DNA of 64,000 bases from Acidiphilium acidophilum (GTDB lineage: Bacteria > Pseudomonadota > Alphaproteobacteria > Acetobacterales > Acetobacteraceae). The translations under genes and the position numbers were made by a program. The stretch covers positions 2,153,501 to 2,217,500 of the forward strand of contig NZ_JAWXYB010000018.1 of NCBI RefSeq assembly GCF_033842475.1, given 5' to 3'. The notes beneath the pieces were generated by a model that saw only the letters and a list, made by a program, of their open reading frames with translations, did no database searches and was not told the origin of the DNA. Shown piece by piece: positions 1 to 9,043 of the stretch (its first letter is position 1; each line of letters opens with the position of its first letter).

Positions 1-1541
1 CGGGGCGGCTGCGGGCAGTGGTGGCGACCTCCTCGCTCGATCTCGGGATCGACTGGGCGGCGGTGGATCAGGTCATTCAGGTCGCGGCGCCCAAGGGCGT
101 CTCGCGGCTGATGCAGCGGCTCGGCCGCGCCAACCATCGGCTCGATGAAGCCTCGCGCGCTCTGCTGGTACCGGCCAACCGATTCGAGGTACTGGAATGC
201 GCCGCCGCGATCGAGGGTGTGGCGGCGCTGGACCTCGATGGCGATCCGCCGCGCGAGGGCGCGCTCGATGTGCTGGCCCAGCACGTGCTCGGACGGGCCT
301 GCGCCGGACCGTTCCATCCCGACAATCTGTTCGCCGAAATCCGCACCGCCGCTCCTTACGCCGCCCTGTCGCGCCGCGACTTCGACGATGTGGTGCGCTA
401 CGTCGAGGATGGCGGCTACGCGCTGTCGGTCTATGAGCGGTACCGCAAACTGTTCCGCGATTCCGAGGGCATGGTCCATGTCCGCAACGCGCGCATCGTG
501 CGGCTGTTCCGCATGAATATCGGCACCATCGTCGAGGCGCCGGTGCTGAAGGTGCGGATGGGCGGCGGGCGCGGCGGCGGCATCACGCTCGGCGAGATCG
601 AGGAATATTTCGTCGCGATGCTGACCCCCGGCGACACGTTCCTGTTCGCCGGGCGGCGGCTGCGCTTCGTCGGGATTCGCGAGACCAGCGTGATCGTGAC
701 CGATGGCGGAAGCGGCGAGCCGAAAATTCCCACCTATGTCGGCGGGCGGATGCCGCTGAGCACCAATCTGGCCGACCGGGTGCGCGCGATGCTGCACAGC
801 CCCGCGCAATGGGTGCATTTTCCCGAACCCGTGCGGGAGTGGCTCGATCTACAGGCGGTGCGCTCATCATTGCCCGGTCCGGACGATCTGCTGGTCGAGA
901 CGTTTCCGCGCGGCGGGCGGTGGTATCTGGTCGCCTATTGCTTCGAGGGGCGGCAGGCGCATCAGGCGCTCGGCATGCTGATCACCCGGCGGCTGGAACG
1001 CTTCGGCGGCCAGCCTCTGGGATTCGTTGCGACCGACTACGTGCTGGGCGTGTGGTGCGCGCGCGAACCGGGCGACATCGCCCGCCTGTTCGAACAGGAC
1101 ATGCTCGGCGACGATCTGGAAGCCTGGATGGATGAGAGCACCATGCTCAAGCGCAGCTTCCGCAACGTGGCGGTGATCGCCGGATTGATCGAGCGGACGC
1201 ATCCGGGTGGCGAGCGCAGCCGTAGACAAGTCAGTATCAATACCGATCTGATCTATGATGTGCTCCGCAAACACGACCCCACCCATATTCTGCTCCGCGC
1301 CACCCGGGCCGACGCCGCGCATGGGCTGGTCGATCTCGCCCGGATCGCCGGGATGCTGGCGCGGGTGCAGGGGCGGATCACCCATCGCCGGCTCAGGCGC
1401 GTCTCGCCGCTCGCCGTGCCGGTACTGCTCGAAATCGGCCGCGAACAGGTGCGCGGCGGCGAGGCCGAGGACGCGCTGCTCGCCGAAGCGGAGGCGTTGC
1501 TCGCCGAGGCCGGGGTCACGCCTTGTGTCCATCTGGCGTGA
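1..1541 (+). CDS. Ligase-associated Lhr-like DEXH-box helicase, C-terminal part (5' truncated by window)
   Basis: C-terminal part of an Lhr-type superfamily 2 DNA helicase. The reading frame is open from base 3, so the gene begins before the window. The visible part starts in motif V (AVVATSSLDLGIDW) and continues through motif VI (QRLGRANHR), then a long C-terminal region of the kind found in the ligase-associated DEXH-box helicases. These act in a DNA damage response cluster with an ATP-dependent DNA ligase, an exonuclease and the PdeM phosphoesterase. PdeM follows 28 nt downstream, which supports this subfamily over a general Lhr. The N-terminal Walker A and DEXH motifs are outside the window and cannot be checked. 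Confidence 0.9.
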   Translation, partial: GRLRAVVATSSLDLGIDWAAVDQVIQVAAPKGVSRLMQRLGRANHRLDEASRALLVPANRFEVLECAAAIEGVAALDLDGDPPREGALDVLAQHVLGRACAGPFHPDNLFAEIRTAAPYAALSRRDFDDVVRYVEDGGYALSVYERYRKLFRDSEGMVHVRNARIVRLFRMNIGTIVEAPVLKVRMGGGRGGGITLGEIEEYFVAMLTPGDTFLFAGRRLRFVGIRETSVIVTDGGSGEPKIPTYVGGRMPLSTNLADRVRAMLHSPAQWVHFPEPVREWLDLQAVRSSLPGPDDLLVETFPRGGRWYLVAYCFEGRQAHQALGMLITRRLERFGGQPLGFVATDYVLGVWCAREPGDIARLFEQDMLGDDLEAWMDESTMLKRSFRNVAVIAGLIERTHPGGERSRRQVSINTDLIYDVLRKHDPTHILLRATRADAAHGLVDLARIAGMLARVQGRITHRRLRRVSPLAVPVLLEIGREQVRGGEAEDALLAEAEALLAEAGVTPCVHLA

Positions 1542-1556
1542 CACGCAACAATATGG

Positions 1557-1564
1557 AAAGGAGG
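1557..1564 (+). promoter_or_regulatory. Strong ribosome binding site of pdeM
   Basis: AAAGGAGG lies 5 nt before the ATG at 1570. It settles the start of pdeM, whose frame is open far upstream (to 1255) inside the helicase gene. Confidence 0.8.
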
Positions 1565-1569
1565 CACCC

Positions 1570-2238
1570 ATGAATGCTGCCCCGATCCATCGCGCCGGTC
1601 ACCGTTTCATGCTCGACCCTGCGGGGGTGGTGATCTGGCCGGCGCGGCGGACGCTGATCGTGGCCGATCTGCACCTCGAAAAGGCCTCTGCCAGTGCCGC
1701 GCGCGGGTCGCTCGTGCCGCCTTACGACACGCGGACCACGCTGGACCGGCTGGCTTTGTTATTGCGGCATTACGCGCCGGAGACCGTGATTGCTCTGGGC
1801 GATTCGTTTCACGATGCCGCCGGCCCCGCACGGCTGGCCACAGAGGATGCCGCCCGCCTCGCCCGGCTGGAGGCGGCGCACCGCTTCGTGTGGATCGCGG
1901 GCAATCACGATCAGGGCGTCGGCGGCATGGAGTCGTGGCACGAGGATCACTGCGTGTTTCGTCATGAGGCGGGCGAGGTCGGGGCCGGAATGGTGGAGTT
2001 TTCCGGACATTTTCATCCCAGGGCGCGGATCGCGACGCGTGCCGCCGCCATTGGCCGGCCCTGTTTCGTGACCGACCAGCACCGTGTCCTGCTGCCCTCG
2101 TTCGGTGCCTATACCGGCGGGCTGGATGTGACGGCAGCGCCGATCCGCGCCCTGTTTCCGCGTGGCGGGCAGGTGTTCATGCTCAGCCGGGACCGGGTGT
2201 TCGCCTTTCCGCTCGCTCATGCCGCCAGGGCAGCGTAA
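1570..2238 (+). CDS. pdeM: Ligase-associated DNA damage response endonuclease PdeM
   Basis: 222-residue calcineurin-like metallophosphoesterase. The metal-binding motifs are all present: DLH at residues 33-35, GD at 77-78, GNHD at 111-114 and GHFH at 146-149. The family is named for its position beside the ligase-associated helicase, and it does so here. It is expected to be a Mn-dependent phosphodiesterase/nuclease working with the helicase on damaged DNA. The ATG at 1570 is chosen because of the AAAGGAGG just before it. The stop TAA overlaps the photolyase start (TAATG), so the two are translationally coupled. Confidence 0.9.
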   Translation: MNAAPIHRAGHRFMLDPAGVVIWPARRTLIVADLHLEKASASAARGSLVPPYDTRTTLDRLALLLRHYAPETVIALGDSFHDAAGPARLATEDAARLARLEAAHRFVWIAGNHDQGVGGMESWHEDHCVFRHEAGEVGAGMVEFSGHFHPRARIATRAAAIGRPCFVTDQHRVLLPSFGAYTGGLDVTAAPIRALFPRGGQVFMLSRDRVFAFPLAHAARAA

Positions 2239-3656
2239 TGGCGATCAGCCTTGTCTGGTTTCGCAATGATCTGCGCCTTGCCGATAATCCGGCCCTGGCA
2301 GCGGGGCTCGAGTCCGGTTCGATCGTGCCGGTCTTCGTGCTCGATCCCGCAGCAAAATGGGGCGGTGCCTCGCTGTGGTGGCTGCACCACTCGCTTGCAT
2401 CGCTGGCAAAGGACTGTGCGGCGCGGGGCGCGAAACTGGTGCTGCGGCGCGGCGATTCGGCGGCGATCATCGCGGAACTGGCGAGGACGCTCGGGGCTGA
2501 AGCGGTCCATGCCGGGCGGGCGCACGAGCCGTGGCTGCGTCGCGTGGATCGCGCGGTCGCCGAGGAGCTGGCAAAGCGCGATATCGCGTTCCACCGTCAT
2601 CGTTCGGCGCTGATGTTCGGGGGTGAGCAGATCGTGAACAAGACCGGCGGCGTCTATGGTGTCTACACCCCGTTTTCACGCGCCTGTTTCGAGGCGTTCA
2701 GCGCCCGCCCGGCGATTGCGGCACCGCAGCGGATCGGGAGTATCGCGGATGTTGCGAGCGACGCGCTCGATGACTGGCAATTGCTGCCGACCCGGCCCGA
2801 CTGGTCCGCCGGGCTGGCCGAAACCTGGACCCCGGGCGAAGCGGGGGCACATGAGCGGCTCACCGCCTTCCTCGACGCCGACCTCGATGAGTACGACCGG
2901 CAGCGCAATCTGCCCGGCAGATCCGGCACCTCGATGCTCTCGCCCCACCTTCATTGGGGCGAAATCGCGATCGATGCGGTCTGGCGCGCCACCGAGGCCG
3001 CGCGCACCACGCGCGCCGAGGGCCGCACGACCTTCCTGAAGGAACTGGTCTGGCGCGAATTCGCCGCCTACCTGCTCTGGCACAACCAAGACCTCGACAC
3101 CGTGCCGATGAAAGCGCAATTCGCCGCGATGCCGTGGCGGGATGCGCCCGGGGAACTGCGTGCGTGGCAGCGCGGCCGGACCGGAATTCCGATCGTCGAT
3201 GCCGGAATGCGCCAGCTCTGGCAGACCGGCTGGATGCACAACCGGGTGCGGATGATCACCGCCTCGTTCCTGGTCAAACATCTGCTGATCCCGTGGCAGA
3301 CCGGCGAGGCCTGGTTCTGGGACTGTCTGGTCGATGCCGATGTCGCATCCAACGCCGCCTCATGGCAGTGGGTGGCGGGGTGCGGTGCCGATGCCGCGCC
3401 CTATTTCAGAATCTTCAATCCGGTTTTGCAGGGTTTGAAATTCGATCCGGACGGCGCCTATGTCCGCCGCTTCGTGCCGGAACTCGCGAACCTGCCGGAC
3501 GAGGTGATCCATGCGCCGTGGGACGCGCCGCAACACGTTCTGCGCGGGGCGGGCGTCATTTTAGGCAGGACTTATCCGGAACCGATCGTCGATCTCGCTT
3601 CGGGCCGGGATCGCGCGCTGGCGGCACTGAAGGAAATCGGAAACTCACCCTCATGA
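2238..3656 (+). CDS. phrB: Deoxyribodipyrimidine photolyase (class I CPD photolyase)
   Basis: 472-residue cryptochrome/photolyase-family protein that splits cyclobutane pyrimidine dimers using blue light, with FADH- and an antenna chromophore. It starts MAISLVWFRNDLRLADNPAL, the classic N-terminal antenna-domain motif. The FAD-binding half contains FLKELVWREF, GIPIVDAGMRQLWQTGWMHN and NAASWQWVAG, the signatures of class I enzymes. It begins in the stop codon of pdeM and its own stop overlaps the next ATG (ATGA), placing it in a tight operon with DNA repair genes upstream and lipid-modification genes downstream. Confidence 0.95.
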   Translation: MAISLVWFRNDLRLADNPALAAGLESGSIVPVFVLDPAAKWGGASLWWLHHSLASLAKDCAARGAKLVLRRGDSAAIIAELARTLGAEAVHAGRAHEPWLRRVDRAVAEELAKRDIAFHRHRSALMFGGEQIVNKTGGVYGVYTPFSRACFEAFSARPAIAAPQRIGSIADVASDALDDWQLLPTRPDWSAGLAETWTPGEAGAHERLTAFLDADLDEYDRQRNLPGRSGTSMLSPHLHWGEIAIDAVWRATEAARTTRAEGRTTFLKELVWREFAAYLLWHNQDLDTVPMKAQFAAMPWRDAPGELRAWQRGRTGIPIVDAGMRQLWQTGWMHNRVRMITASFLVKHLLIPWQTGEAWFWDCLVDADVASNAASWQWVAGCGADAAPYFRIFNPVLQGLKFDPDGAYVRRFVPELANLPDEVIHAPWDAPQHVLRGAGVILGRTYPEPIVDLASGRDRALAALKEIGNSPS

Positions 3657-4960
3657 TCAACGACAAGCCGAAACTCGCGGTGATCGGCGGCGGCATCGCC
3701 GGCATGTCGATGGCGTGGCTGGCCCGCGATGCGTGGGACGTCACGCTCTACGAGGCCGAAGCCCGGCTCGGCGGCCATGCCGACACGCAGTTGGTGACGC
3801 TCGATGGCGCGGAGGTCGCGGTCGATACCGGCTTCATCGTGCTGAACGACCGGAATTATCCTCATCTCGAAGGGTTCTTCCGACAGCTCGGCGTCGCCAC
3901 CCATGACACCGACATGACGTTCGGCGTCTCGATCGGCAACGGCGCGCTCGAATATGGCGGGTCCAACCTCGCCCAGTTGTTCGCCCAGAAATCCAACCTG
4001 CTGCGCCCGCGCTTCTGGCGGATGATCCAGGACATTCTCCGGTTCAACCGCGAGGCCCCCGCACTGCTCGATGGTGCCGGCACCGAAACGCTCGGTGAGT
4101 ATCTCGATCGCAACCATTACGGCCCGGGCTTTACCGATGATCACATCCTGCCGATGGGGGCCGCGATCTGGTCGGCCTCGGTGGCGGGAATGCGCGCGTT
4201 CCCGGCGCGGCATTTCGTGCGGTTTTTCCACAACCACGGTCTGCTCACCATCAACGACCGGCCGCAATGGCGCACGGTGACCGGCGGATCGCGGATGTAT
4301 GTCGCCAAGGTGCGTGAGGCGCTGGGTGAGCGGGTGCGCGTGGGCCAACCGGTCCGGCGCGTGATGCGCGAGGCCGATCGCCTCAGTGTCGCGACCGACG
4401 CGGGGGTGGAGCATTACGATCAGGCCGTGCTCGCCTGCCACGCCGATCAGGCCCTCGCGATGATCGGCGAGCCCACGCAAGGCGAACGCGATATCCTCGG
4501 CGCGGTCGGGTTTCAGGCCAACCGCGCGGTGCTGCACACCGATACCGCCCTGATGCCGAGGCGGCGCGCGGTGTGGTCCGCCTGGAATTACCTTGCGCGC
4601 GATGCCGGCGATCATGCCCAGGCGATCAGCGTGACCTACTGGATGAACGCGTTGCAGGGGCTGCGAACCGCGAAACCGCTGCTGGTCAGCCTCAACCCGC
4701 TGATCGAGCCGGACCCCGCGCAGGTGCTGCTGACCCGGCATTACACCCATCCGCGCTTCGACACCGCGGCGATGGCGGCGCAGGAGGCATTGCCGCGAAT
4801 TCAGGGGCAGGACCGGCTGTGGTTTGCCGGCGCTTGGACTGGCTGGGGATTTCACGAGGACGGTATCGCCTCGGCGGTGCGGGTCGCCCGTGCACTGGGT
4901 ATTGCGGTGCCCTGGCAGACCGGCGCGGACCGCTCCGGCGCAGTCCGGCACGCGGCATGA
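3653..4960 (+). CDS. FAD-dependent amine-oxidase-like oxidoreductase
   Basis: 435-residue flavoprotein. The N-terminal dinucleotide fold is KLAVIGGGIAGMSMAWLARD, followed by the acidic/RLGGH motif typical of flavin amine oxidases and phytoene-desaturase relatives. The C-terminus has the second FAD motif, LWFAGAWTGWGFHEDGIASA. In many proteobacteria this protein sits beside a DUF1365 protein and a cyclopropane-synthase-like enzyme, as here. In Rhodobacter that set belongs to the singlet-oxygen stress response and has been linked to fatty acid desaturation on the way to furan fatty acids. That role is an inference from context. The start codon overlaps the phrB stop and the stop overlaps the next start (ATGA). 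Confidence 0.85.
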   Translation: MINDKPKLAVIGGGIAGMSMAWLARDAWDVTLYEAEARLGGHADTQLVTLDGAEVAVDTGFIVLNDRNYPHLEGFFRQLGVATHDTDMTFGVSIGNGALEYGGSNLAQLFAQKSNLLRPRFWRMIQDILRFNREAPALLDGAGTETLGEYLDRNHYGPGFTDDHILPMGAAIWSASVAGMRAFPARHFVRFFHNHGLLTINDRPQWRTVTGGSRMYVAKVREALGERVRVGQPVRRVMREADRLSVATDAGVEHYDQAVLACHADQALAMIGEPTQGERDILGAVGFQANRAVLHTDTALMPRRRAVWSAWNYLARDAGDHAQAISVTYWMNALQGLRTAKPLLVSLNPLIEPDPAQVLLTRHYTHPRFDTAAMAAQEALPRIQGQDRLWFAGAWTGWGFHEDGIASAVRVARALGIAVPWQTGADRSGAVRHAA

Positions 4961-5724
4961 CCGGAGCGATGATTTATGCCGGCGTCGTCGGTCATGTCCG
5001 CCACACGGCGCCGCGCACCAAATTCGCCTATAAACTCTGGATGCTCGCGATCGATCTCGACGATCTCGACGCCTTCGCGGCGCGCAGCCGCGTGTTTCGC
5101 CACAACCGGTTCGGGCTGATCGGCATCAACGACCGGGATCATGGCCCCCGCGACGGTTCGGCCCTGCGACCCTGGGTGGAATCGGCCCTTGCGGAAAACG
5201 ACCTCTCCGGGTTCGGCGCGCGCATCCGTTTGATGACGATCCCCCGTATCCTCGGTTATGCATTCAACCCGATCAGCTTCTATTTCTGTGCCGATGCCGA
5301 CGGCAGGCTGGGTGCCGTGCTGCACCAGGTGAAGAACACGTTCGGCGACCAGATCGGCTATCTGATCCCGGTTTCGCCCGGCCCCGGTCCGATCCGCCAG
5401 CGCGTCGCCAAGGCGATGCATGTCTCGCCGCTGTTCGACATGCAGGGCCAGTATGATTTCACCTTCACGCGGCCGGGTCCGAAATTCCGCATGAGCCTGC
5501 GCTACGGGGCCGAGACCAGGCGTATGAACGCGACCATGGCGCTCGACGCCACTCCGGCCACCGACCGGGCCCTGCTCGCCCAGATCGCGAAAATGCCGCT
5601 GGTCGCCGTCAAGGTCATCGCCGCGATCCACTGGGAAGCGATCAGAACCCTTGTGCGCGGCGCAAAATTCCACCGCGAACCTGCCCGCACCCACCATCCG
5701 ATCATCCGAGGAGACGCCGTATGA
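4957..5724 (+). CDS. DUF1365 family protein
   Basis: 255-residue protein of the DUF1365 family, function unproven. Recognisable parts are the start MIYAGVVGHVRHTAPRTKF, then FGLIGINDRDHGPRDG and the conserved central block ILGYAFNPISFYFCAD. It is almost always encoded between a flavin oxidoreductase and a cyclopropane-synthase-like methyltransferase, exactly as here, so a job in the same lipid modification is likely. Four-base ATGA overlaps at both ends show translational coupling. Confidence 0.9.
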   Translation: MTGAMIYAGVVGHVRHTAPRTKFAYKLWMLAIDLDDLDAFAARSRVFRHNRFGLIGINDRDHGPRDGSALRPWVESALAENDLSGFGARIRLMTIPRILGYAFNPISFYFCADADGRLGAVLHQVKNTFGDQIGYLIPVSPGPGPIRQRVAKAMHVSPLFDMQGQYDFTFTRPGPKFRMSLRYGAETRRMNATMALDATPATDRALLAQIAKMPLVAVKVIAAIHWEAIRTLVRGAKFHREPARTHHPIIRGDAV

Positions 5725-6947
5725 GCGACGCCACCATCGCCAGCCCGGGTGCGAACCCCAGCCTGCCCCGCGACCGCCGGTTGCGCCTCGGCCTCGGCAT
5801 CGCCCGCATGATCAAGGCGGGTACGATGGAAGTGGTGCTGCCGGATGGTTCGGTCCATCATTTCGCGGGCACCGAGCCCGGACCGAACGCGACGATGATC
5901 GTGCGGGATGCCCGGATGATCGCGAAACTGGTCTTCGGTGGCAGTCTCGGCCTTGCCGAAGCCTATCTCGAAGGCTGGTGGGACAGCCCGAGCCTGATCG
6001 ACGTGCTGCGATCCGGCACGCTGAACGAAGCGGCCTGGGAAGATATGCTGCGCGGCAAGCTCTGGGCCCGCGCGGTCAGCTTCGTTGCGCACAAGCTGCG
6101 GCCGAACACCCGCAAAGGCGCGCGGCGGAATATTTCCGAGCATTATGACCTTGGTAACGATTTCTATGGATCATGGCTGGATCAGACCATGACCTATTCC
6201 GCCGCCGTGTTCGATCCCGCCACCCAATCCCTCGAAGCCGCGCAGGAGCGGAAGATCCACCGGCTGTGCCGCGCGCTGGGGCTGAGCGAGGGGATGGACG
6301 TGCTGGAAATCGGCTGCGGCTGGGGTGGCTTCGCTGAAATCGCCGCGCGCGATTACGGCGCCAACGTCACCGGCATCACCCTCTCGCAGGAACAGCTCGA
6401 ATTCGGCCAGGCCCGCATCGCCCGCGCCGGGCTGGGCAATCGCGTCACCCTGCGCCTTCAGGATTATCGGGACGTGACGGAAACCTTCGACCGGATCGCC
6501 TCGATCGAGATGTTCGAGGCGGTGGGCGAACAATATTGGCCGACCTATTTCGCCTGTGTCCGCGACCGGCTGAACCAGGGCGGCCTTGCGGGCTTGCAGG
6601 TGATCACCATCGCGGACCGGTATTTCGAGGAGTATCGCTCCAGCGCCGATTTCATCCAGCGTTACGTCTTTCCCGGCGGCATGCTGCCCTCGCCCACGCG
6701 GTTCAATCAGGAAATCGCCCGCGCCGGGCTGAAGCTGCGCGAAAGCTTCTGGTTCGGGCAGGATTACGCCGAAACCCTCGCCCGCTGGCAGCACGCTTTC
6801 CAGACCGCATGGCCGCGGATCGGGGCGATGTCGCGCCAGTACGACGGCCGGTTCAAGCGGCTCTGGGAATATTACCTCGCCTATTGCGAGGCCGGGTTCC
6901 GCGCGGGCTGGACCGATGTGGGCCAGTTCGTGATCGCGCGAGGCTGA
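5721..6947 (+). CDS. Cyclopropane-fatty-acyl-phospholipid synthase family methyltransferase
   Basis: 408-residue SAM-dependent methyltransferase of the CFA synthase family, which adds a methyl or methylene group across double bonds of membrane phospholipid acyl chains. An N-terminal domain (about residues 1-130) precedes ISEHYDLGNDFYGSWLDQTM and the SAM-binding loop VLEIGCGWGGFAEIAAR. The length and the FAD/DUF1365 neighbours place it with the stress-operon branch (cfaA/UfaM-like) rather than with housekeeping Cfa. A second, shorter paralogue is encoded at 43203. The start overlaps the DUF1365 stop (ATGA). Confidence 0.9.
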   Translation: MSDATIASPGANPSLPRDRRLRLGLGIARMIKAGTMEVVLPDGSVHHFAGTEPGPNATMIVRDARMIAKLVFGGSLGLAEAYLEGWWDSPSLIDVLRSGTLNEAAWEDMLRGKLWARAVSFVAHKLRPNTRKGARRNISEHYDLGNDFYGSWLDQTMTYSAAVFDPATQSLEAAQERKIHRLCRALGLSEGMDVLEIGCGWGGFAEIAARDYGANVTGITLSQEQLEFGQARIARAGLGNRVTLRLQDYRDVTETFDRIASIEMFEAVGEQYWPTYFACVRDRLNQGGLAGLQVITIADRYFEEYRSSADFIQRYVFPGGMLPSPTRFNQEIARAGLKLRESFWFGQDYAETLARWQHAFQTAWPRIGAMSRQYDGRFKRLWEYYLAYCEAGFRAGWTDVGQFVIARG

Positions 6948-8270
6948 TTGCCGCGCCACCAGCTCAGCCTGCGCACCAAGCTGATCTACGCAGCGCCCGC
7001 GCTGCCGCTGGCGATGCTCGGGCTGCCGCTGCTGGTCATTCTGCCGGATTTCTGGGCCGGCCCGATGCATATGAACCTCGTCACCGTCGGGTTCGTGCTC
7101 ACCGCCGTCCGCATTTTCGATGTCATCGTCGATCCCGCGATCGGGCGGTTCTCCGATCTCTCGCAGTCCCGGTTCGGCCGCCGCAAGCCGTTCATGGCGG
7201 TGGCGATGCCGGTCGCGGCGGTCGGGGCGATCGGCCTGTTCTTTCCGCCCCATGGCGCGGGTGCGGTGTGGCTGTTCGTTTTTTACGCTCTGGTCACCTG
7301 GGGCTGGACCGCGCTATCCCTGCCCTATTGGGCGTGGGGAGCGGAATTGTCCGACGATTATACCGAGCGTCAGCGGATCACGTCGCTGCGCGAAGGCGGG
7401 ACCATCATCGGCATCCTGATCTCGGCCATCGCGCCGGTCGCGCTGGGCATCACCTCGCATGTCGGGCAGGCGCATCTGCTGTCGCTGCTGACCATCGGCC
7501 TCGCCACCCCGTTCGTGCTGCTCGCCTTGCTGCGGGTGCGCGACCCGCTGCCGATCCGCCGTGCCGCACCGGCAGGGCTGAGGGCGACCCTGAGGCTGCT
7601 GGCCGCGAACGCCCCGTTCCGCCGCCTGATCCTCGCCTGGGCGGTGAACGGGCTGGCGAACGGACTGCCCGCCGCGCTGATCCTGATCGTGTTCGACCAG
7701 ATCCTGCACGCGCCCAAAGCCTCCGGCCCGTTGTTGCTGGTGTATTTCGCGGCAGGTGTGCTCTCGGTGCCGTTATGGCTGAAAGCCTCCGCGCGGATCG
7801 GCAAGCACCTGACCTGGGCGGCGGCGATGGCGATGTCCGGCATTGCCTTCGCCTTCGTACCCGCGATCCTGCACGTTCCCCACGTGCTGATCCTGTTCGG
7901 CATCATCAGCGTGTTCACCGGTTCCGGGCTGGGTGCCGATTTCACCATTCCGCCCGCAATCCAGGCCGATGTGGTCGATGTCGATGAAGCGGCGAGCGGC
8001 GAACAGCGCGCGGGGATCTATTTCGCCGCCGCCACCATGGCGCAGAAAGCCGGCAACGCCCTCGCCCCCGGCTTTGCATTTCCGGTGCTCGGCCTCGTCG
8101 GATTCTCGACCCGGGGCGGCAATGATCTGGCACAGGACGCGACGCTGATGGTGCTCTATTGCGGCATCCCCGCCACTCTGAAACTGGTGGCCGCCGCGAT
8201 CATGTGGCGCTTCCCGATCGACCGGGCCGCCCAGCAGGAGTTGCGGGCGACCATCGCCGCGCAGGCATGA
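6948..8270 (+). CDS. MFS transporter, sugar:cation symporter (GPH)-like
   Basis: 440-residue membrane protein with about 12 hydrophobic segments. The cytoplasmic loop DLSQSRFGRRKPFM and the segment FDVIVDPAIGRFSD are typical of the MFS_2/GPH branch. Transporters of this type recur in the FAD oxidoreductase-DUF1365-CFA operon, so the substrate may be a lipid or lipid precursor rather than a sugar; this is inference. The start used is TTG, directly after the TGA of the preceding gene; no better-placed ATG is visible before the first membrane segment. The stop overlaps the next start. Confidence 0.85.
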   Translation: MPRHQLSLRTKLIYAAPALPLAMLGLPLLVILPDFWAGPMHMNLVTVGFVLTAVRIFDVIVDPAIGRFSDLSQSRFGRRKPFMAVAMPVAAVGAIGLFFPPHGAGAVWLFVFYALVTWGWTALSLPYWAWGAELSDDYTERQRITSLREGGTIIGILISAIAPVALGITSHVGQAHLLSLLTIGLATPFVLLALLRVRDPLPIRRAAPAGLRATLRLLAANAPFRRLILAWAVNGLANGLPAALILIVFDQILHAPKASGPLLLVYFAAGVLSVPLWLKASARIGKHLTWAAAMAMSGIAFAFVPAILHVPHVLILFGIISVFTGSGLGADFTIPPAIQADVVDVDEAASGEQRAGIYFAAATMAQKAGNALAPGFAFPVLGLVGFSTRGGNDLAQDATLMVLYCGIPATLKLVAAAIMWRFPIDRAAQQELRATIAAQA

Positions 8271-8947
8271 TCCCCCCCGGCGCCGCTCTGCGTGTGGTTG
8301 GCGACGTCCACGGCGATTCAGCCGGGTTTGCCGCCGCCGTCGCGACCGATCGGTTCATCGTCCAGTTGGGCGACCTCGTCGATGACGGACCCGACACGCC
8401 CGGCGCGCTGCGGATCATGTTCGACCTGATCGATCGCGGACGCGGATTGTTCCTGCTCGGCAACCACGATTTCAAACTCGCCCGCGCCCTGCGCGGCGAT
8501 GCGGTGCAGCGCGGACCGGGCCTCGCCGCCACGATCGCGGCCCTGGATAACGCGACCTCCGCGCGCGCCCTGCATGAAATCACCCGCGCGCCGGGCTGGC
8601 TGCGATCGGGCTCCACGATCTTCGTCCATGGGGGTTTTCATCCCGCCATGCTGACCGCCGCCTCTGCCGCCATGCGCCCCGGCCGCGCCGACCACCTGCT
8701 TGCCCGTGCGCTCTACGGCCAGACTACTGGCCGGGTCACCGGCGCCGGCAAGCCCGAGCGTCTGCTCGCGTGGGTCGATCGCATTCCCGAAGGTCACATC
8801 GTCTATTGCGGCCACGACCAGCGCAGTACCAATGGCCGCCCGCTGACACTCCACGGAAGGCTCGGGGGTCAGGCGGTGTTCATGGATACGGGGGCTGGCA
8901 AGGGAGGGCATCTGTCGTGGATCGACCTGCCGGCGGAAGTGGAGTGA
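8267..8947 (+). CDS. Metallophosphatase (calcineurin-like, PP2A/PrpE type)
   Basis: 226-residue metallophosphoesterase. It contains GDVHGD near the N-terminus, LGDLVDDGPD, LGNHDF, the HGG motif and a late CGHDQRS, the full metal-ligand set. The GDVHGD/GDLVDRG/GNHD pattern resembles protein phosphatases and bis(5'-nucleosyl)-tetraphosphatases of the PrpE/ApaH type; the substrate cannot be told. It is the last gene of the operon starting upstream of the window, with an ATGA overlap to the MFS gene. A copy of the AT-rich palindromic repeat starts 10 nt after its stop. Confidence 0.8.
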   Translation: MIPPGAALRVVGDVHGDSAGFAAAVATDRFIVQLGDLVDDGPDTPGALRIMFDLIDRGRGLFLLGNHDFKLARALRGDAVQRGPGLAATIAALDNATSARALHEITRAPGWLRSGSTIFVHGGFHPAMLTAASAAMRPGRADHLLARALYGQTTGRVTGAGKPERLLAWVDRIPEGHIVYCGHDQRSTNGRPLTLHGRLGGQAVFMDTGAGKGGHLSWIDLPAEVE

Positions 8948-8956
8948 GGAAGGAAG

Positions 8957-9030
8957 GGCTTCTTTTTTGTAAAAAAGAAGCAAAAGACTTTTTTGATCCG
9001 GGTCGGTGCTGGTTTCACCGGCTCGACTGA
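8957..9030. repeat. AT-rich paired-palindrome repeat, half copy (copy A)
   Basis: A perfect palindrome at 8958-8981 (GCTTCTTTTTTG and its complement TAAAAAAGAAGC) is followed by CAAAAGACTTTTTT and a GC-rich stretch with TTTCACCG. The right-hand arm present in other copies is missing. It lies between the convergent metallophosphatase and protease genes, where it may also act as a bidirectional terminator. Confidence 0.75.
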
Positions 9031-9043
9031 TCTTCCATCAACC

